A DNA stretch of 64,000 nucleotides from Nocardioides sp. TF02-7 (GCF_022437945.1 NZ_CP092535.1:558001-622000); one strand, 5' to 3'. Positions 32,727 through 41,681 are shown, counted from the stretch's first letter. Translations and numbers: made by a program. The notes: generated from the sequence alone by a model not told the origin.

Positions 32727-33823
32727 GAGACCGCCTCCGGGGCGTAGACCGCGACGGCGAGCGCCTCCAGCACGGCGGCCGTCTCCGGCCCGAACCCGAG
32801 GATCTGGCTGTCGGCCATGTGGACGAAGCGCTCGTTCTCGCCCGCCGGCGTGTTGGCCAGGGCGGGCAGCCGCTCGAGCAGCCCGTCGACGCCGCCGGCG
32901 GACTCGAGCCCGCCGCTCATCATCAGCACCAGGTCGGGCTGCGCGGCGACGAGTGCCTCGTCGGTGATCGGCCGCATGCCGTTCCAGCCGATCTCCTCCG
33001 CGACGTCGTAGAGGCCGAGCGCGTCGATCAGCGAGTCGGCGCCGGACTCCTCGCCGAACAGGTAGTAGATGCCGGACTGCCCGCGCACGTAGAGGAACAG
33101 CGTGCGCAGCTGCCCGCTCAGGTCGTCGGGAGCGACGTCGGCGATCCGGTCGACGGCCGCGTCCAGCTCGCGCTGGGTGCGCTTGGCCAGCCGCTCCCCC
33201 TCGTCGGGGACGCCGAGGGCGGTCGCGATCTCGCGGGTGAGGTCGCCGACCCGGTCGAGGCCCCGCTCGGACTCGACGACCACCACGGGGATGCCCGCGT
33301 CGCGCATCTGCAGCACCACGTCCCACGGCCCGAGCGAGGTGTCGGTGACGATCACCGACGGGTCGGCCTCGAGGATCGCCTCGGCGGCGAGGTCGTGCCC
33401 GTCGTGGGTGACGAGCGGCAGGTCGCGCGCCTCCTCGAACTGGGTGGAGACGTCGCGCCCGACGACGTTGTCGCCGAGACCGAGCTCGAACACGGTGCGC
33501 GCCAGCGTGCCGTAGACGTCGAGGGCGAGGATCCGGCTGACGTCGGAGACGGTCACCTCGGTGCCCTGGGCGTCGGTGACGGTGACCGGGAGCTCGGGCT
33601 CCGGCCGGTCGGTGACCGGGTCGACGGCCTGGTCGGCGGCCACGGCCTGGACGTCGCCGCTCCACGCCCGCGGGTCCGCGAGCGGCGTCACCTCCGCCAG
33701 CGACGGGGCGACGACGCCGGCGTCCGCGCCGCCGTGCGGATCGTCGGACGAGGCGACGTCGATGCCGCAGGCGGCGACGAGGAGTGCGGGCAGCAGGCCG
33801 GCGACGGCACCGCGATGACGCAT
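32723..33823 (-). CDS. hmuT: Hemin-binding lipoprotein of the heme ABC transporter
   Basis: 366 aa, intact. A lipoprotein signal with lipobox LVAAC-G (Cys near residue 19) anchors it to the membrane. The class III periplasmic-binding fold shows two lobes: VSRILALDVYGTLARTVFEL and DGHDLAAEAILEADPSVIVT, then IGWNGMRPITDEALVAAQPD. It receives heme from the HtaA-type proteins and delivers it to HmuU. ATG 33823 has an AAGGA-like site; longer starts would run through the operator. It is first in a six-gene operon behind a double iron box. Confidence 0.9.
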   Translation of the reverse strand: MRHRGAVAGLLPALLVAACGIDVASSDDPHGGADAGVVAPSLAEVTPLADPRAWSGDVQAVAADQAVDPVTDRPEPELPVTVTDAQGTEVTVSDVSRILALDVYGTLARTVFELGLGDNVVGRDVSTQFEEARDLPLVTHDGHDLAAEAILEADPSVIVTDTSLGPWDVVLQMRDAGIPVVVVESERGLDRVGDLTREIATALGVPDEGERLAKRTQRELDAAVDRIADVAPDDLSGQLRTLFLYVRGQSGIYYLFGEESGADSLIDALGLYDVAEEIGWNGMRPITDEALVAAQPDLVLMMSGGLESAGGVDGLLERLPALANTPAGENERFVHMADSQILGFGPETAAVLEALAVAVYAPEAVS

Positions 33824-33907
33824 GGGCTGTCCTTCACTGAGGTCCACCGAGTCCACGGGGCCACGAGGGTCCGCGAGGGAGCGAGAGCGTTCGGCCCCGA
33901 GACCGAG

Positions 33908-33946
33908 CGAGGTGAGGCTACCATTATCTAGGGCAGCCTCACCTAT
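33908..33946. promoter_or_regulatory. Double IdeR/DtxR iron box between hmuT and hemO
   Basis: Two 19-bp sites, 33908-33926 (CGAGGTGAGGCTACCATTA) and 33928-33946 (CTAGGGCAGCCTCACCTAT), match the TTAGGTTAGGCTAACCTAA type consensus at about 13 and 14 of 19 positions by eye. Their centres are 20 bp apart. Both sit between the divergent heme uptake and heme oxygenase genes, so iron-loaded repressor would shut both off. Confidence 0.7.
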
Positions 33947-33949
33947 CGC

Positions 33950-33978
33950 TTGACAGGATGTCAGCATCTTCCTGACAA
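33950..33978 (+). promoter_or_regulatory. Possible hemO promoter
   Basis: TTGACA at 33950-33955, then 17 nt and a weak TGACAA at 33973-33978. The -35 overlaps the edge of the iron box. The -10 match is poor, so this is tentative. Confidence 0.3.
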
Positions 33979-34037
33979 TGTGTCAACAAGTTCTCGGGCC
34001 GCCAGCCCTCGCGGGCCGACCTCAGGAGGAACCCCAG

Positions 34038-34710
34038 GTGACCGCAGTCGTTCCCGAAGCCGGCCTGCAGCCGTCGCTGTCCACCGCCATGCGCGAGGGC
34101 TCGCGCGCCGAGCACGAGGCAGCCGAGAGCTCGGTGTTCATGGCCGAGCTGCTCGACGGGCGGCTCAACCGGACGGCGTACGCCGACCTGCTGCTGCGGC
34201 TGCGCCGGGTCTACGCCGCCCTCGAGGAGACCGTCCGGGCGCAGGCCGGCGACCCCCTCGTCGCCGCCGTCCACGACCCGGCGCTCGAGCGTCTCGCCGC
34301 GATCGACGAGGACCTGCGGCACTGGGCGCCGGACCGGTCGGCCGACGCCGTCGACTCCCCCGCCGCGACGGCGTACGTCGAGCGCGTGCGCGGCGCCGCG
34401 TGGGGCGGTGCCCTGGTGGCCCACCACTACACCCGCTACCTCGGCGACCTGTCCGGCGGCCAGGCGATCGGCCGGGTGCTCGAGCGCACCTTCGACCTCC
34501 CCGCCGGTGTCGGCGTGGGGTTCTACGCGTTCCCGGCGATCCCGAAGCCCAAGCCCCTACAAGGACGGCTACCGGGCACGGCTCGACGCCCTCGGCCTCT
34601 CGGCCGAGGACGTCGAGCGGGTGGTCGCCGAGGTGAAGGTCGCGTTCCGCCTCAACCAGGCGCTCTTCGCCGAGCTGGGCGAACGGATCGACGACTACCG
34701 GGCGGCCTGA
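34038..34710 (+). CDS. hemO: Biliverdin-producing heme oxygenase (one frameshift)
   Basis: Opens the heme ring with O2 to release Fe2+, CO and biliverdin. The proximal His is in GSRAEHEAAESSVFM, near residue 25. The distal helix is YLGDLSGGQAIGRVL with the flexible glycines. ARLDALGLSAEDVERVVAEV and VAFRLNQALFAEL complete the fold. GTG 34038 has AGGAGGA at 34024-34030. An extra C in 34554-34557 breaks it between PKPYKDGY; corrected it is 223 aa. Divergence from the hmu/hta operon across iron boxes makes it the cytoplasmic end of the heme-iron pathway. Confidence 0.93.
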
Positions 34711-34720
34711 CCGACCCCGG

Positions 34721-35539
34721 TCACGCGGCCCGGTTCATCGTCCGCACCCCGACCCAGAGGCCGAGGGCGCCGACCAGCACCGAGGCGGCCAGGCCGGCGC
34801 CGACGGTGTCGACCGGGAACGAGCCGGCGAAGAGGGCGCGCTCGGCGTCGACGACGTACTTGAGCGGGTTGGCGTCGGCGGCGGCCTCGAGCCAGCCCGG
34901 AGCGCCGTCGAGCGGCAGCAGCACGCCGGCCAGCAGCAGCAGCGGGAAGATCGCGGTCTGCTGCACGGTCCAGAACACCCACGACTGGTCCTTCGCGGCG
35001 ACCGCCAGCGCCAGGCTGAGCGCACCGAGGCCGACGCTGAACGGGACCAGGACCACGATCCCCGCGAGCACACCGGCGGGGTGCAGCTCGAAGCTGAACG
35101 GCGTCACGACGGCGACGATGATCAGCGTCTGCAGCACCAGGGGCACCAGCTCGCGCAGCGCCTTGCCGACCAGCAGCGACGAGCGCCGCACCGGCGAGAC
35201 GAGCAGGCGCTCGAACGACCCGCTGATGATCTCCTCGCTGAGGTTGGCGCCGGTGAACGACGCGCTCATCAGCGCCGTCATCGACACGATGCCGGGCACG
35301 AACCACTGCAGCGCCGAGCCGGCGCCCGTGTCGGGCAGGAGCGGGGCGAACAGCCCGAGGAAGACCAGCGGCTGCACCATCGCGAAGAGCACCGACGCCG
35401 GCTGCCGCAGCACCGGCTGCAGCTCGCGGACGAAGACGTTGCGGATGTCGGCGAGCACGCCGACCGGTCGTGACGGCACCGGCTCGCGGCGCGACGGCGC
35501 GGCCGCGGCGGGCGCTCCGGCCTGGATCTGAATGGTCAT
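34721..35539 (-). CDS. ABC-2 type exporter permease (DrrB-like)
   Basis: 272 aa, six predicted TM helices after a cytoplasmic N-terminus (SVLFAMVQPLVFLGLFAPLL, LVLQTLIIVAVVTPFSF, LAGIVVLVPFSVGLGALSL, AIFPLLLLAGVLLPLDGAP), with the ABC-2 segment ISGSFERLLVSPVRRSSLLV. Its ATG overlaps the end of the ATPase gene by 4 nt (ATGA). The pair resembles daunorubicin-resistance-type exporters; cargo unknown. Confidence 0.85.
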   Translation of the reverse strand: MTIQIQAGAPAAAAPSRREPVPSRPVGVLADIRNVFVRELQPVLRQPASVLFAMVQPLVFLGLFAPLLPDTGAGSALQWFVPGIVSMTALMSASFTGANLSEEIISGSFERLLVSPVRRSSLLVGKALRELVPLVLQTLIIVAVVTPFSFELHPAGVLAGIVVLVPFSVGLGALSLALAVAAKDQSWVFWTVQQTAIFPLLLLAGVLLPLDGAPGWLEAAADANPLKYVVDAERALFAGSFPVDTVGAGLAASVLVGALGLWVGVRTMNRAA

Positions 35540-36576
35540 GCTGCCTCTCCTCGGGTCTCGGTGGCGCCGTCCTCGGCGCCGGTCTCGTGGTGGTCGGCGG
35601 ACTCGCGCAGGCTGCGTCCGGTCAGGTCGAGGAAGACGTCGTCGAGCGTCGGCCCGACGACCTCGATCCGGGTCACCGGCGTGCCGGCGGCCGCGAGCTC
35701 GGCGACCAGGGCCGGCGCCGCCTCCCGGCCGTACGGCGCCCGCACGGCCACCCGGTCGTCGGTCACGACGACCTGGGCGCCGGGGATCCGGTCGGCCCGC
35801 TGCGCGGCGGCGTGTGCGGCCTCGGGGCTCGCCAGCTCGAGCGACACCAGGTCGCCGAGCGCCGACTTGAGCCCGGTCGCGGTGTCGTCGGCGATCACCC
35901 GGCCGTGGTCGATGACCACCACCCGGCCGGCGAGCGCGTCGGCCTCCTCCAGGTAGTGGGTGGTCAGCACGATCGTCGTGCCGAGCTCCTGGTTGAGCCG
36001 GCGCACCTGCTCCTGGAGGTTGACCCGGTTCTGCGGGTCGAGGCCGGTCGACGGCTCGTCGAGGAACAGGATCCGGGGCTCCTGCACCAGGCCGATCGCC
36101 ACGTCGAGCCGCCGCCGCTGTCCGCCGGAGAGCTGCGAGACGGGACGGTCGGCGTGCTCGGCGAGGTCGAACGCCTCGAGCAGCTGCTCGGTGCGGGCCC
36201 GGGCGTCGCGACGCGACAGCCCGTGGGCCCGGGCCTGGCACATGAGCTCGTCGCGGCCGCGGTACTGGTGGCCGGCGGCGTTGCCCTGGCCGACGTACCC
36301 GATCGCCCGGCGCACCGCGGCGCGCTCCGCGACCACGTCGTGGCCGGCGACCTCGGCGGTGCCGGCGGTCGGCGCGATCAGCGTCGTCAGCATCCGCAGG
36401 GTCGTCGACTTCCCGGCGCCGTTGGGGCCGAGGAACGCCACCAGCTCACCGGCGGCGACCTCCAGGTCGAGGCCGCGCACGGCCTCGACCGTCTGCTTGT
36501 TGCGCGTGTAGTGGCGGGTGAGCCCGGTCGTCCGGATCACCGGGCCACCCCTTCGTCCATCTCGGTTCGTGTCCAT
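35536..36576 (-). CDS. ABC exporter ATP-binding protein (DrrA-like)
   Basis: 346 aa: Walker A GPNGAGKSTTLRML, Q-loop region GYVGQGNAAGHQY, signature LSGGQRRRLDVAIGL, Walker B ILFLDEPSTGLDPQ, H-loop VLTTHYLEEADAL. A C-terminal regulatory domain of DrrA type follows (VTRIEVVGPTLDDVFLDLTG). The start at 36576 is preferred to longer in-frame starts because a TAGCCT hexamer lies 7 nt upstream (minus strand, 36584-36589). It diverges from a WYL regulator, which may control it. Confidence 0.87.
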   Translation of the reverse strand: MDTNRDGRRGGPVIRTTGLTRHYTRNKQTVEAVRGLDLEVAAGELVAFLGPNGAGKSTTLRMLTTLIAPTAGTAEVAGHDVVAERAAVRRAIGYVGQGNAAGHQYRGRDELMCQARAHGLSRRDARARTEQLLEAFDLAEHADRPVSQLSGGQRRRLDVAIGLVQEPRILFLDEPSTGLDPQNRVNLQEQVRRLNQELGTTIVLTTHYLEEADALAGRVVVIDHGRVIADDTATGLKSALGDLVSLELASPEAAHAAAQRADRIPGAQVVVTDDRVAVRAPYGREAAPALVAELAAAGTPVTRIEVVGPTLDDVFLDLTGRSLRESADHHETGAEDGATETRGEAA

Positions 36577-36598
36577 GCCCACCAGGCTAGGAACCAAA

Positions 36599-36617
36599 GC
36601 GGTCAGTTCTTGACCGC
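36599..36617. promoter_or_regulatory. Inverted repeat in the exporter/WYL intergenic region
   Basis: GCGGTCA-GTTCT-TGACCGC has perfect 7-bp arms around a 5-nt centre. A second, interleaved pair, AGTTCT and AGAACT, extends to about 36627. It lies between the two divergent starts, a likely operator for the WYL protein. Confidence 0.5.
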
Positions 36618-36658
36618 ATTCAGAACTAATCTGGACGACATGAGCACGAGCGCGCGGG

Positions 36659-37594
36659 ATGCTCCGCCTGTTGTCCCTCCTCCAGACGCACCGGTTCTGG
36701 CCCGGCGCCGAGCTGGCCGACCGGCTCGAGGTCAGCCCGCGCACGCTGCGCCGCGACGTCGACCGGCTCCGCGAGCTGGGGTACGACGTCGACGCGCTGC
36801 GCGGGGCCGCCGGCGGCTACCAGCTGCGGGCCGGCAGCGCGCTCCCGCCGCTGCTGCTCGAGGACGAGGAGGCGGTGGCGATCGCGGTCGGGCTGCGCTC
36901 CGCGGCGGGTGGCAGCGTCGCGGGCCTGGAGGAGACGTCGGTGCAGGCGCTGACGAAGGTGGTCGCGCTGATGCCGCCCCGGCTCCGGCGCCGGATGGAC
37001 GCGCTCGCCAGCCAGACCGAGGGCCTGCCGTGGAGCGGCGGGCCGGTGCTCGACGCGGCGGTGCTGACCACGCTCGCCCAGGCCTGCCGGGACGACGAGG
37101 CGGTCACCTTCGACTACACCGCCGCGGACGGTACGCCGACCAGGCGGCGGGTGGAGCCGCACCGGCTGGTCACCCTCGGCAGCCGGTGGTACCTCGTCGC
37201 CTACGACCGCGACCGGCAGGACTGGCGCTCCTTCCGCGTCGACCGGGTCGCCGGCACCCCGGAGCTCACCGGCCAGCGGTTCCGCCCACGGGCGCTCCCG
37301 GGGGGCGACGCGGTCGCCTACGTCCAGGCGGGGCTGCGGTCGCGGCCGCAGCGCCACCTGGTGCGGGTCCGGCTGGCGGCGCCCGCGGAGCAGATCGAGC
37401 GGATCATGGGCCGGTGGGGCACGGTCGAGCCGGACGGGCCGGAGGCGTGCACGATGACGATGAACACCGACACCCTGGACTGGCCGGTCCTCGTCCTGGC
37501 GCACGCAGACTGCGACTTCGAGGTCGAGGAGCCGGCCGAGCTGACCGCGCTGCTGGCGCGGCTCGGCCGCCGGGTCGCCAGCGGCGTCGGCTGA
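36659..37594 (+). CDS. WYL-domain transcriptional regulator (YafY/DeoR type)
   Basis: 311 aa. N-terminal winged HTH (MLRLLSLLQTHRFWPGAELA, VSPRTLRRDVDRLRELGYDV), a middle helical part, and a WYL domain (PHRLVTLGSRWYLVAYDRDR, DWRSFRVDRV) that senses ligand or nucleic acid. Relatives usually begin MxTSARMLRLL. An ATG at 36640 would give MSTSAR joined to this frame if one G of 36655-36657 is extra, so the true start may be 36640 (317 aa). It diverges from the ABC exporter operon with an inverted repeat between. Confidence 0.85.
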   Translation: MLRLLSLLQTHRFWPGAELADRLEVSPRTLRRDVDRLRELGYDVDALRGAAGGYQLRAGSALPPLLLEDEEAVAIAVGLRSAAGGSVAGLEETSVQALTKVVALMPPRLRRRMDALASQTEGLPWSGGPVLDAAVLTTLAQACRDDEAVTFDYTAADGTPTRRRVEPHRLVTLGSRWYLVAYDRDRQDWRSFRVDRVAGTPELTGQRFRPRALPGGDAVAYVQAGLRSRPQRHLVRVRLAAPAEQIERIMGRWGTVEPDGPEACTMTMNTDTLDWPVLVLAHADCDFEVEEPAELTALLARLGRRVASGVG

Positions 37595-37599
37595 GCCGG

Positions 37600-38638
37600 C
37601 TACCGCTGGTCGCCGAGCACGGCAGCGGCGGCCGCCGCGCGGGACCGCACGCCGAGCTTGACCCGCGCGTTGGCGACGTGCCGGTGGACGGTGTGCGGGC
37701 TGATCACGAGCCGCTGGCCGATCTCCGCGTCGGTCAGCCCCTCGGCGACCAGCCGCAGCACCTGCCGCTCCCGGTCGGTGAGCGCGTCCCGGCCGGGGGC
37801 CGCCGGGGTGCGCGGTACCAGGTGGCCGAGCCCGCGCAGGGGTCGCGTCCGCCACCGAGCGCGCGTTGCCGCGCCACGGGAAGTGGTCCTCCCCCTCGAG
37901 CGCGACGAACGTGGCGCTCGGGACCCGGCGGGCCACGTCGACGCCGAGCGCGAACGGCACCGCGCGGTCGTCGCGGCGGTGCAGGACCGTGGTGGGCGTC
38001 CGCACGGCGGCCAGCTGCTCCCGGGCGTCGACCCGGTACGCCGCGGCGAGCGCCGCCCGGGCCTGGTCGCGGGTCGCGGACCGGCGCTGGAACGCGGCGA
38101 ACTCCTCACGCTCGGCACTCGACGCCCCGGGCACGAACACGTCGGCCAGCAGCCGGGAGCCCAGCCCCCAGTGGCCGCCGATGGTGTCGAGCATCGCGTC
38201 GCGGGCCGCAGCCGGCGCGATCTCGGAGCCGACGGCGAAGGCGCCGTAGAGGACGAGGTGGCTCACGCGGCGCGGGTGGCGGGCCGCGAACGCCGCTGCG
38301 ACGGCCGCGCCCGACGACGCGCCGACGACGTCGACCCGGTCGAGGCCGAGCGCCTCCACCAGCCCCGCGAGCACGTCGGTCGCCTCCCCCAGGCCCTCCG
38401 GTGGCCGGCCGTCCGGCGACGAGGCGCCCCGGCCCGGTTCGTCGTAGCGGATCACCCGGTGCCGCTCGGCCAGGAGCGAGAGGTAGGACCGGAACGCCGG
38501 GTCCTCCCAGTTGAGGCCGAGGTGGCTGCACCACCAGCCGCCGACCACCAGCGGCGGCCCTTCGCCGACCTCCGCGTAGGCGACGTCCTGGCCGAGCACG
38601 TCGACGTGCCGCACGAGCTGGTCGGTCGCCTCGAGCAT
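37600..38638 (-). CDS. Alpha/beta hydrolase fused to a LuxR-type HTH (one frameshift)
   Basis: Residues about 1-270 form an alpha/beta-hydrolase fold: VIRYDEPGRGAS, nucleophile elbow VGASSGAAVA, a late DDRAVPFALG for the acid, and GEDHFPWRG for the His. Residues about 280-345 are a GerE/LuxR HTH (LTDRERQVLRLVAEGLTDAE, VISPHTVHRHVANARVKLG). An extra base at 37840-37843 breaks it at the domain linker; corrected length is 345 aa. The intact catalytic triad suggests that it senses, or perhaps cleaves, a small ester-like ligand to control DNA binding. It is the second gene after the thioesterase-like gene (14 bp gap). Confidence 0.82.
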
Positions 38639-38652
38639 CGTCAGGACCCCTC

Positions 38653-39411
38653 TCAGGACACCAGGCGCGCCATCACCCGCACGAGCCGCTGGTGGCGCAC
38701 GGCCACCCACACCGCCCGGGCCGAGGCGACGACGGAGCCGTCGTCAGCGATCATCGCAGAGAACGTGCGGGTGGAGCGGGTGCCGGCGCTGCCGGTCCAG
38801 CCCACCACCACCAGCCGCTCGCCGGGCAGGACCGGCCGCACCTGGTGCGCCTCGAGGTTGCCGAGCAGGCAGAACCGTCGCTCTGCCAGCGCCGCCGCCG
38901 GGTAGCTGGGGCAGTCGAGCGCCCCCCACACCGCTGCGGCCCGGACCTCGCCCCCGGCGGCCCAGCCCTCCCCCGGGTGGAAGGGAGCAGCGAGCACCGC
39001 GTCGTCCGTGGCGAGCGGGCCCGGCGTCACCCGCAGCCCGTCGTGGCGCCCGGGGCCGCAGACGACGCAGCCGGACAGCGGGTGCCGGACACCGCGGAGC
39101 GGGTGCCGGTCCCGCGCCACCTCCGCCTCGGCGTACGACGGCCGCACCGGCGGCTCGAGCACGAACGGGTCCACCGCCTCGACGGTGGCCAGCACCGTGC
39201 CGCGCCGGTCGCCGGCGCGCACCTCGGCGCGGCCGTCGCCGACGGCTGTGGCGAGGTCGGTGGCGAGCGGCACCTGGGCGCGCAGGGTCACCTTCGCCGT
39301 GCCGCCGACGAGCTGCGCGAAGGTCCCGCAGGCGAAGCCGCCGTTGGCCGCTCTCCTCGGGCCGTTCTCACGTGGGTCCAGCCGCAGCGGGCTGGTCGTC
39401 GAGCTGGTCAT
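38653..39411 (-). CDS. Thioesterase-like (hotdog fold) protein
   Basis: 252 aa, intact. NGGFACGTFAQLVGGTAKVT resembles the N-terminal segment of acyl-CoA thioesterase-like proteins. A CVVCGPGRHDGLRV loop with two cysteines precedes a second hotdog-like half (LDCPSYPAAALAERRFCLLG, LVVVGWTGSAGTRSTRTFSA). It is probably a two-hotdog protein acting on CoA thioesters. It is co-directional with the hydrolase-LuxR gene. The substrate is unknown and the family assignment is moderate. Confidence 0.65.
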   Translation of the reverse strand: MTSSTTSPLRLDPRENGPRRAANGGFACGTFAQLVGGTAKVTLRAQVPLATDLATAVGDGRAEVRAGDRRGTVLATVEAVDPFVLEPPVRPSYAEAEVARDRHPLRGVRHPLSGCVVCGPGRHDGLRVTPGPLATDDAVLAAPFHPGEGWAAGGEVRAAAVWGALDCPSYPAAALAERRFCLLGNLEAHQVRPVLPGERLVVVGWTGSAGTRSTRTFSAMIADDGSVVASARAVWVAVRHQRLVRVMARLVS

Positions 39412-39519
39412 GGGACCAGCGAACCCGGTCCGCCGGGTCCACGCATCTCACGTTCCGGCCATCCCCAGATGGCCCGAACCGGCCATGCGGTCGGCGGCGG
39501 AGGGGCGCATGCTCGTCCC

Positions 39520-40167
39520 ATGACGACGATGACGACCGGCACCTCCCGCGGCCAGCGGGTCTTCGCACGGTGGTACCCCCGGATGATGCAGCGCGTGGAG
39601 GACGCCGGCCAGGCGGACGTGCGGCGCGACCAGCTCGCCCAGGCCCGGGGCCGGACCCTCGAGATCGGGGCCGGCACCGGCTTCTCGGTGCCGTTCTACA
39701 CCGGCCTGGTCGACGACCTGACGCTGCTGGAGCCCAACGCCGCGCTCCGCACGGCCCTCGAGGGGCGGGCCGGCGAGGCGGCGGCCCGCTCGACGACCGT
39801 CACCGACGGCGACGCTCACGCCCTCGCGTTCCCGGACGCGACGTTCGACACGGTGACCGCCTCGCTGGTCTTCTGCTCCCTGGCCGACCCGGCCCGGGCC
39901 CTCGCGGAGGTGCACCGGGTGCTGCGTCCCGGCGGCCGGTTCCTCTTCCACGAGCACGTGCGCGGGAGCGGGTTCCGCGGCGTGCTGCAGGACCTGGCCA
40001 CGCCGCTCCAGCGGCGGCTGGCCGACGGCTGCCACGCCAACCGCGACTTCGTCGGGCTGCTCCTCGACTCACCGTTCGAGCTCGACGAGCTGGCCCACCT
40101 GCGGATGCCGACGGTGGTGCCGACGATCGTCCCGCTCGTGGTGGGCGCCGCCCGCCGGGTCTCCTGA
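39520..40167 (+). CDS. Class I SAM-dependent methyltransferase
   Basis: 215 aa with SAM motif I LEIGAGTGFSVPFY, motif II region LTLLEPNAALRTAL, DGDAHALAFPDATFDTVTAS, and post-motif LRPGGRFLFHEHVRG (UbiE/Methyltransf_11 type). Start ATG 39520 follows an AGGGG-rich stretch; a longer in-frame reading upstream lacks homology. The acceptor substrate is unknown. It ends 66 bp before the merR gene. Confidence 0.85.
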   Translation: MTTMTTGTSRGQRVFARWYPRMMQRVEDAGQADVRRDQLAQARGRTLEIGAGTGFSVPFYTGLVDDLTLLEPNAALRTALEGRAGEAAARSTTVTDGDAHALAFPDATFDTVTASLVFCSLADPARALAEVHRVLRPGGRFLFHEHVRGSGFRGVLQDLATPLQRRLADGCHANRDFVGLLLDSPFELDELAHLRMPTVVPTIVPLVVGAARRVS

Positions 40168-40196
40168 GCCCGCCCCTGACCGACCTCGACCGACCC

Positions 40197-40227
40197 TTGA
40201 CCTGGAGCGCACTCCAGGAGTGACACT
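40197..40227 (+). promoter_or_regulatory. MerR-type promoter/operator of the merR gene
   Basis: TTGACC (-35), then a 19-bp spacer holding the dyad CCTGGAGCGCACTCCAGG, then GACACT (-10). The overlong 19-bp spacer with a centred dyad is the signature of MerR-activated promoters. Confidence 0.7.
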
Positions 40228-40233
40228 GCAGGG

Positions 40234-40635
40234 GTGACCGTCGAGGGACTGCCCATCGCCGAGGCCGCCGCGCGGCTCGGCCTCACCACCGACACCCTGC
40301 GCTACTACGAGCGCGACGACCTGCTCCTCCGGCCGGTGCCGCGGGCGAGCAGCGGGCACCGCCGCTACGCGTCGACCGACCTGCGCTGGATCGAGCTGGT
40401 GACCTGCCTCCGGGCCACCGGCATGCCGATCCGCGACATCCGGCGCTACGCGGCGCTCGTCCGCGCGGGCGACGGCACCGAGCCCGAGCGGCTGCGGATG
40501 CTGCATGCCCACCGGGAGCTGGTGCTCCGCCAGCTGGCCGAGGTGACCGCCCACCTCGACGCGATCGACCACAAGATCGGCCTCTACGAGGACCGGTTGC
40601 AGCAGCTCGCCGGTGCGGCGGAGGTCCCTGCTTGA
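40234..40635 (+). CDS. MerR-family transcriptional regulator
   Basis: 133 aa: winged HTH ([40 protein letters not shown]), a second recognition part ([20 protein letters not shown]) and a C-terminal dimer coiled coil ([20 protein letters not shown]). It lacks the cysteine cluster of metal sensors. Its own promoter and that of the next gene carry the same 19-bp-spaced operator, so it should autoregulate and activate the aldo-keto reductase. Confidence 0.88.
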   Translation: MTVEGLPIAEAAARLGLTTDTLRYYERDDLLLRPVPRASSGHRRYASTDLRWIELVTCLRATGMPIRDIRRYAALVRAGDGTEPERLRMLHAHRELVLRQLAEVTAHLDAIDHKIGLYEDRLQQLAGAAEVPA

Positions 40636-40662
40636 CCTGGAGCGCGCTCCAAGGGGTTCTCT
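40632..40662 (+). promoter_or_regulatory. MerR-type promoter/operator of the aldo-keto reductase gene
   Basis: TTGACC, 19-bp spacer with dyad TGGAGCGCGCTCCA, then TTCTCT. The first half is nearly identical to the operator before merR. The -35 overlaps the last codons of merR. Confidence 0.7.
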
Positions 40663-40669
40663 GGTGGGC

Positions 40670-41671
40670 ATGACCGACTCGAACCCCACTCTCGGAACCA
40701 CCGCCCCCATGACCGTGTCGCGGCTCGGCCTCGGCTGCATGGGCATGTCGGAGTTCTACGGCACCCCCGACGAGGCCGACGGCATCGCCACCATCCGGCG
40801 CGCGCTCGACCTCGGCGTGACCTTCCTCGACACCGCGGACATGTACGGCCCCTTCACCAACGAGCGACTGGTCGGCCGGGCGATCGCCGACCGCCGCGAC
40901 GAGGTGCAGCTCGCGACCAAGTTCGGCAACGAGCGGCGGCCCGACGGCAGCTGGGTCGGCGTCAACGGCCGCCCCGACTACGTCCGGCGGGCCTGCGACG
41001 CGTCGCTCGAGCGGCTGGGCGTCGACCACATCGACCTCTACTACCAGCACCGCGTCGACCCGGGCGTGCCGATCGAGGAGACCGTCGGCGCGATGAAGGA
41101 GCTGGTCGAGGCCGGCAAGGTCCGCCACCTCGGGCTCTCCGAGGCGTCGGCCCGGACGATCCGGCGCGCCCACGCCGTGCACCCCGTGACCGCGCTGCAG
41201 ACGGAGTACTCGCTCTTCACCCGGGACGTCGAGGACGAGGTGCTGCCGACCCTGCGCGAGCTCGGCATCGGCCTCGTGCCCTACTCCCCGCTCGGGCGGG
41301 GCCTGCTCACGGGCAGCATCTCCCCGGAGACCCTGGCCGACGGCGACAGCCGCGCGACGGGCTACTTCCCGCGCTTCCAGGGCGACAACCTGGCCGCCAA
41401 CCTGCGGCTCGTCGACCGGGTCCGCGAGCTCGCCGAGCAGAAGGGCTGCACGCCGGGTCAGCTGGCGCTGGCCTGGGTGCTCGCGCAGGGCGGCGACGAC
41501 CTCACCGTCGTGCCGATCCCGGGCACCAAGCGGGTGCGCTACCTCGAGGAGAACGTCGGCGCGCTCGACGTCACCCTCGGCGCCGACGACCTCACGGCGC
41601 TGGAGACGGCGGTGCCGCGGGGCGCGGTGGCCGGCGAGCGCTACCGCGACATGAGCACGATCGACGCCTGA
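40670..41671 (+). CDS. Aldo-keto reductase
   Basis: 333 aa. The (beta/alpha)8 reductase shows [20 protein letters not shown] (Asp and Tyr of the tetrad), [15 protein letters not shown] (Lys), [20 protein letters not shown] (His), and the NADPH site [20 protein letters not shown]. It reduces aldehydes or ketones with NADPH. The MerR gene upstream is its likely activator. Its last 54 coding bases plus 10 bp beyond are duplicated at 43817-43880. Confidence 0.9.
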   Translation: MTDSNPTLGTTAPMTVSRLGLGCMGMSEFYGTPDEADGIATIRRALDLGVTFLDTADMYGPFTNERLVGRAIADRRDEVQLATKFGNERRPDGSWVGVNGRPDYVRRACDASLERLGVDHIDLYYQHRVDPGVPIEETVGAMKELVEAGKVRHLGLSEASARTIRRAHAVHPVTALQTEYSLFTRDVEDEVLPTLRELGIGLVPYSPLGRGLLTGSISPETLADGDSRATGYFPRFQGDNLAANLRLVDRVRELAEQKGCTPGQLALAWVLAQGGDDLTVVPIPGTKRVRYLEENVGALDVTLGADDLTALETAVPRGAVAGERYRDMSTIDA

Positions 41672-41681
41672 GGCCACCCGG
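41618..41681. repeat. 64-bp direct repeat, copy 1 (aldo-keto reductase 3' end)
   Basis: Identical to 43817-43880 except for one base (CTACCGC versus CTACGGC). It covers the C-terminal codons ([11 protein letters not shown]), the stop and 10 bp after it. The two copies bracket about 2.1 kb with two genes. Confidence 0.92.
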
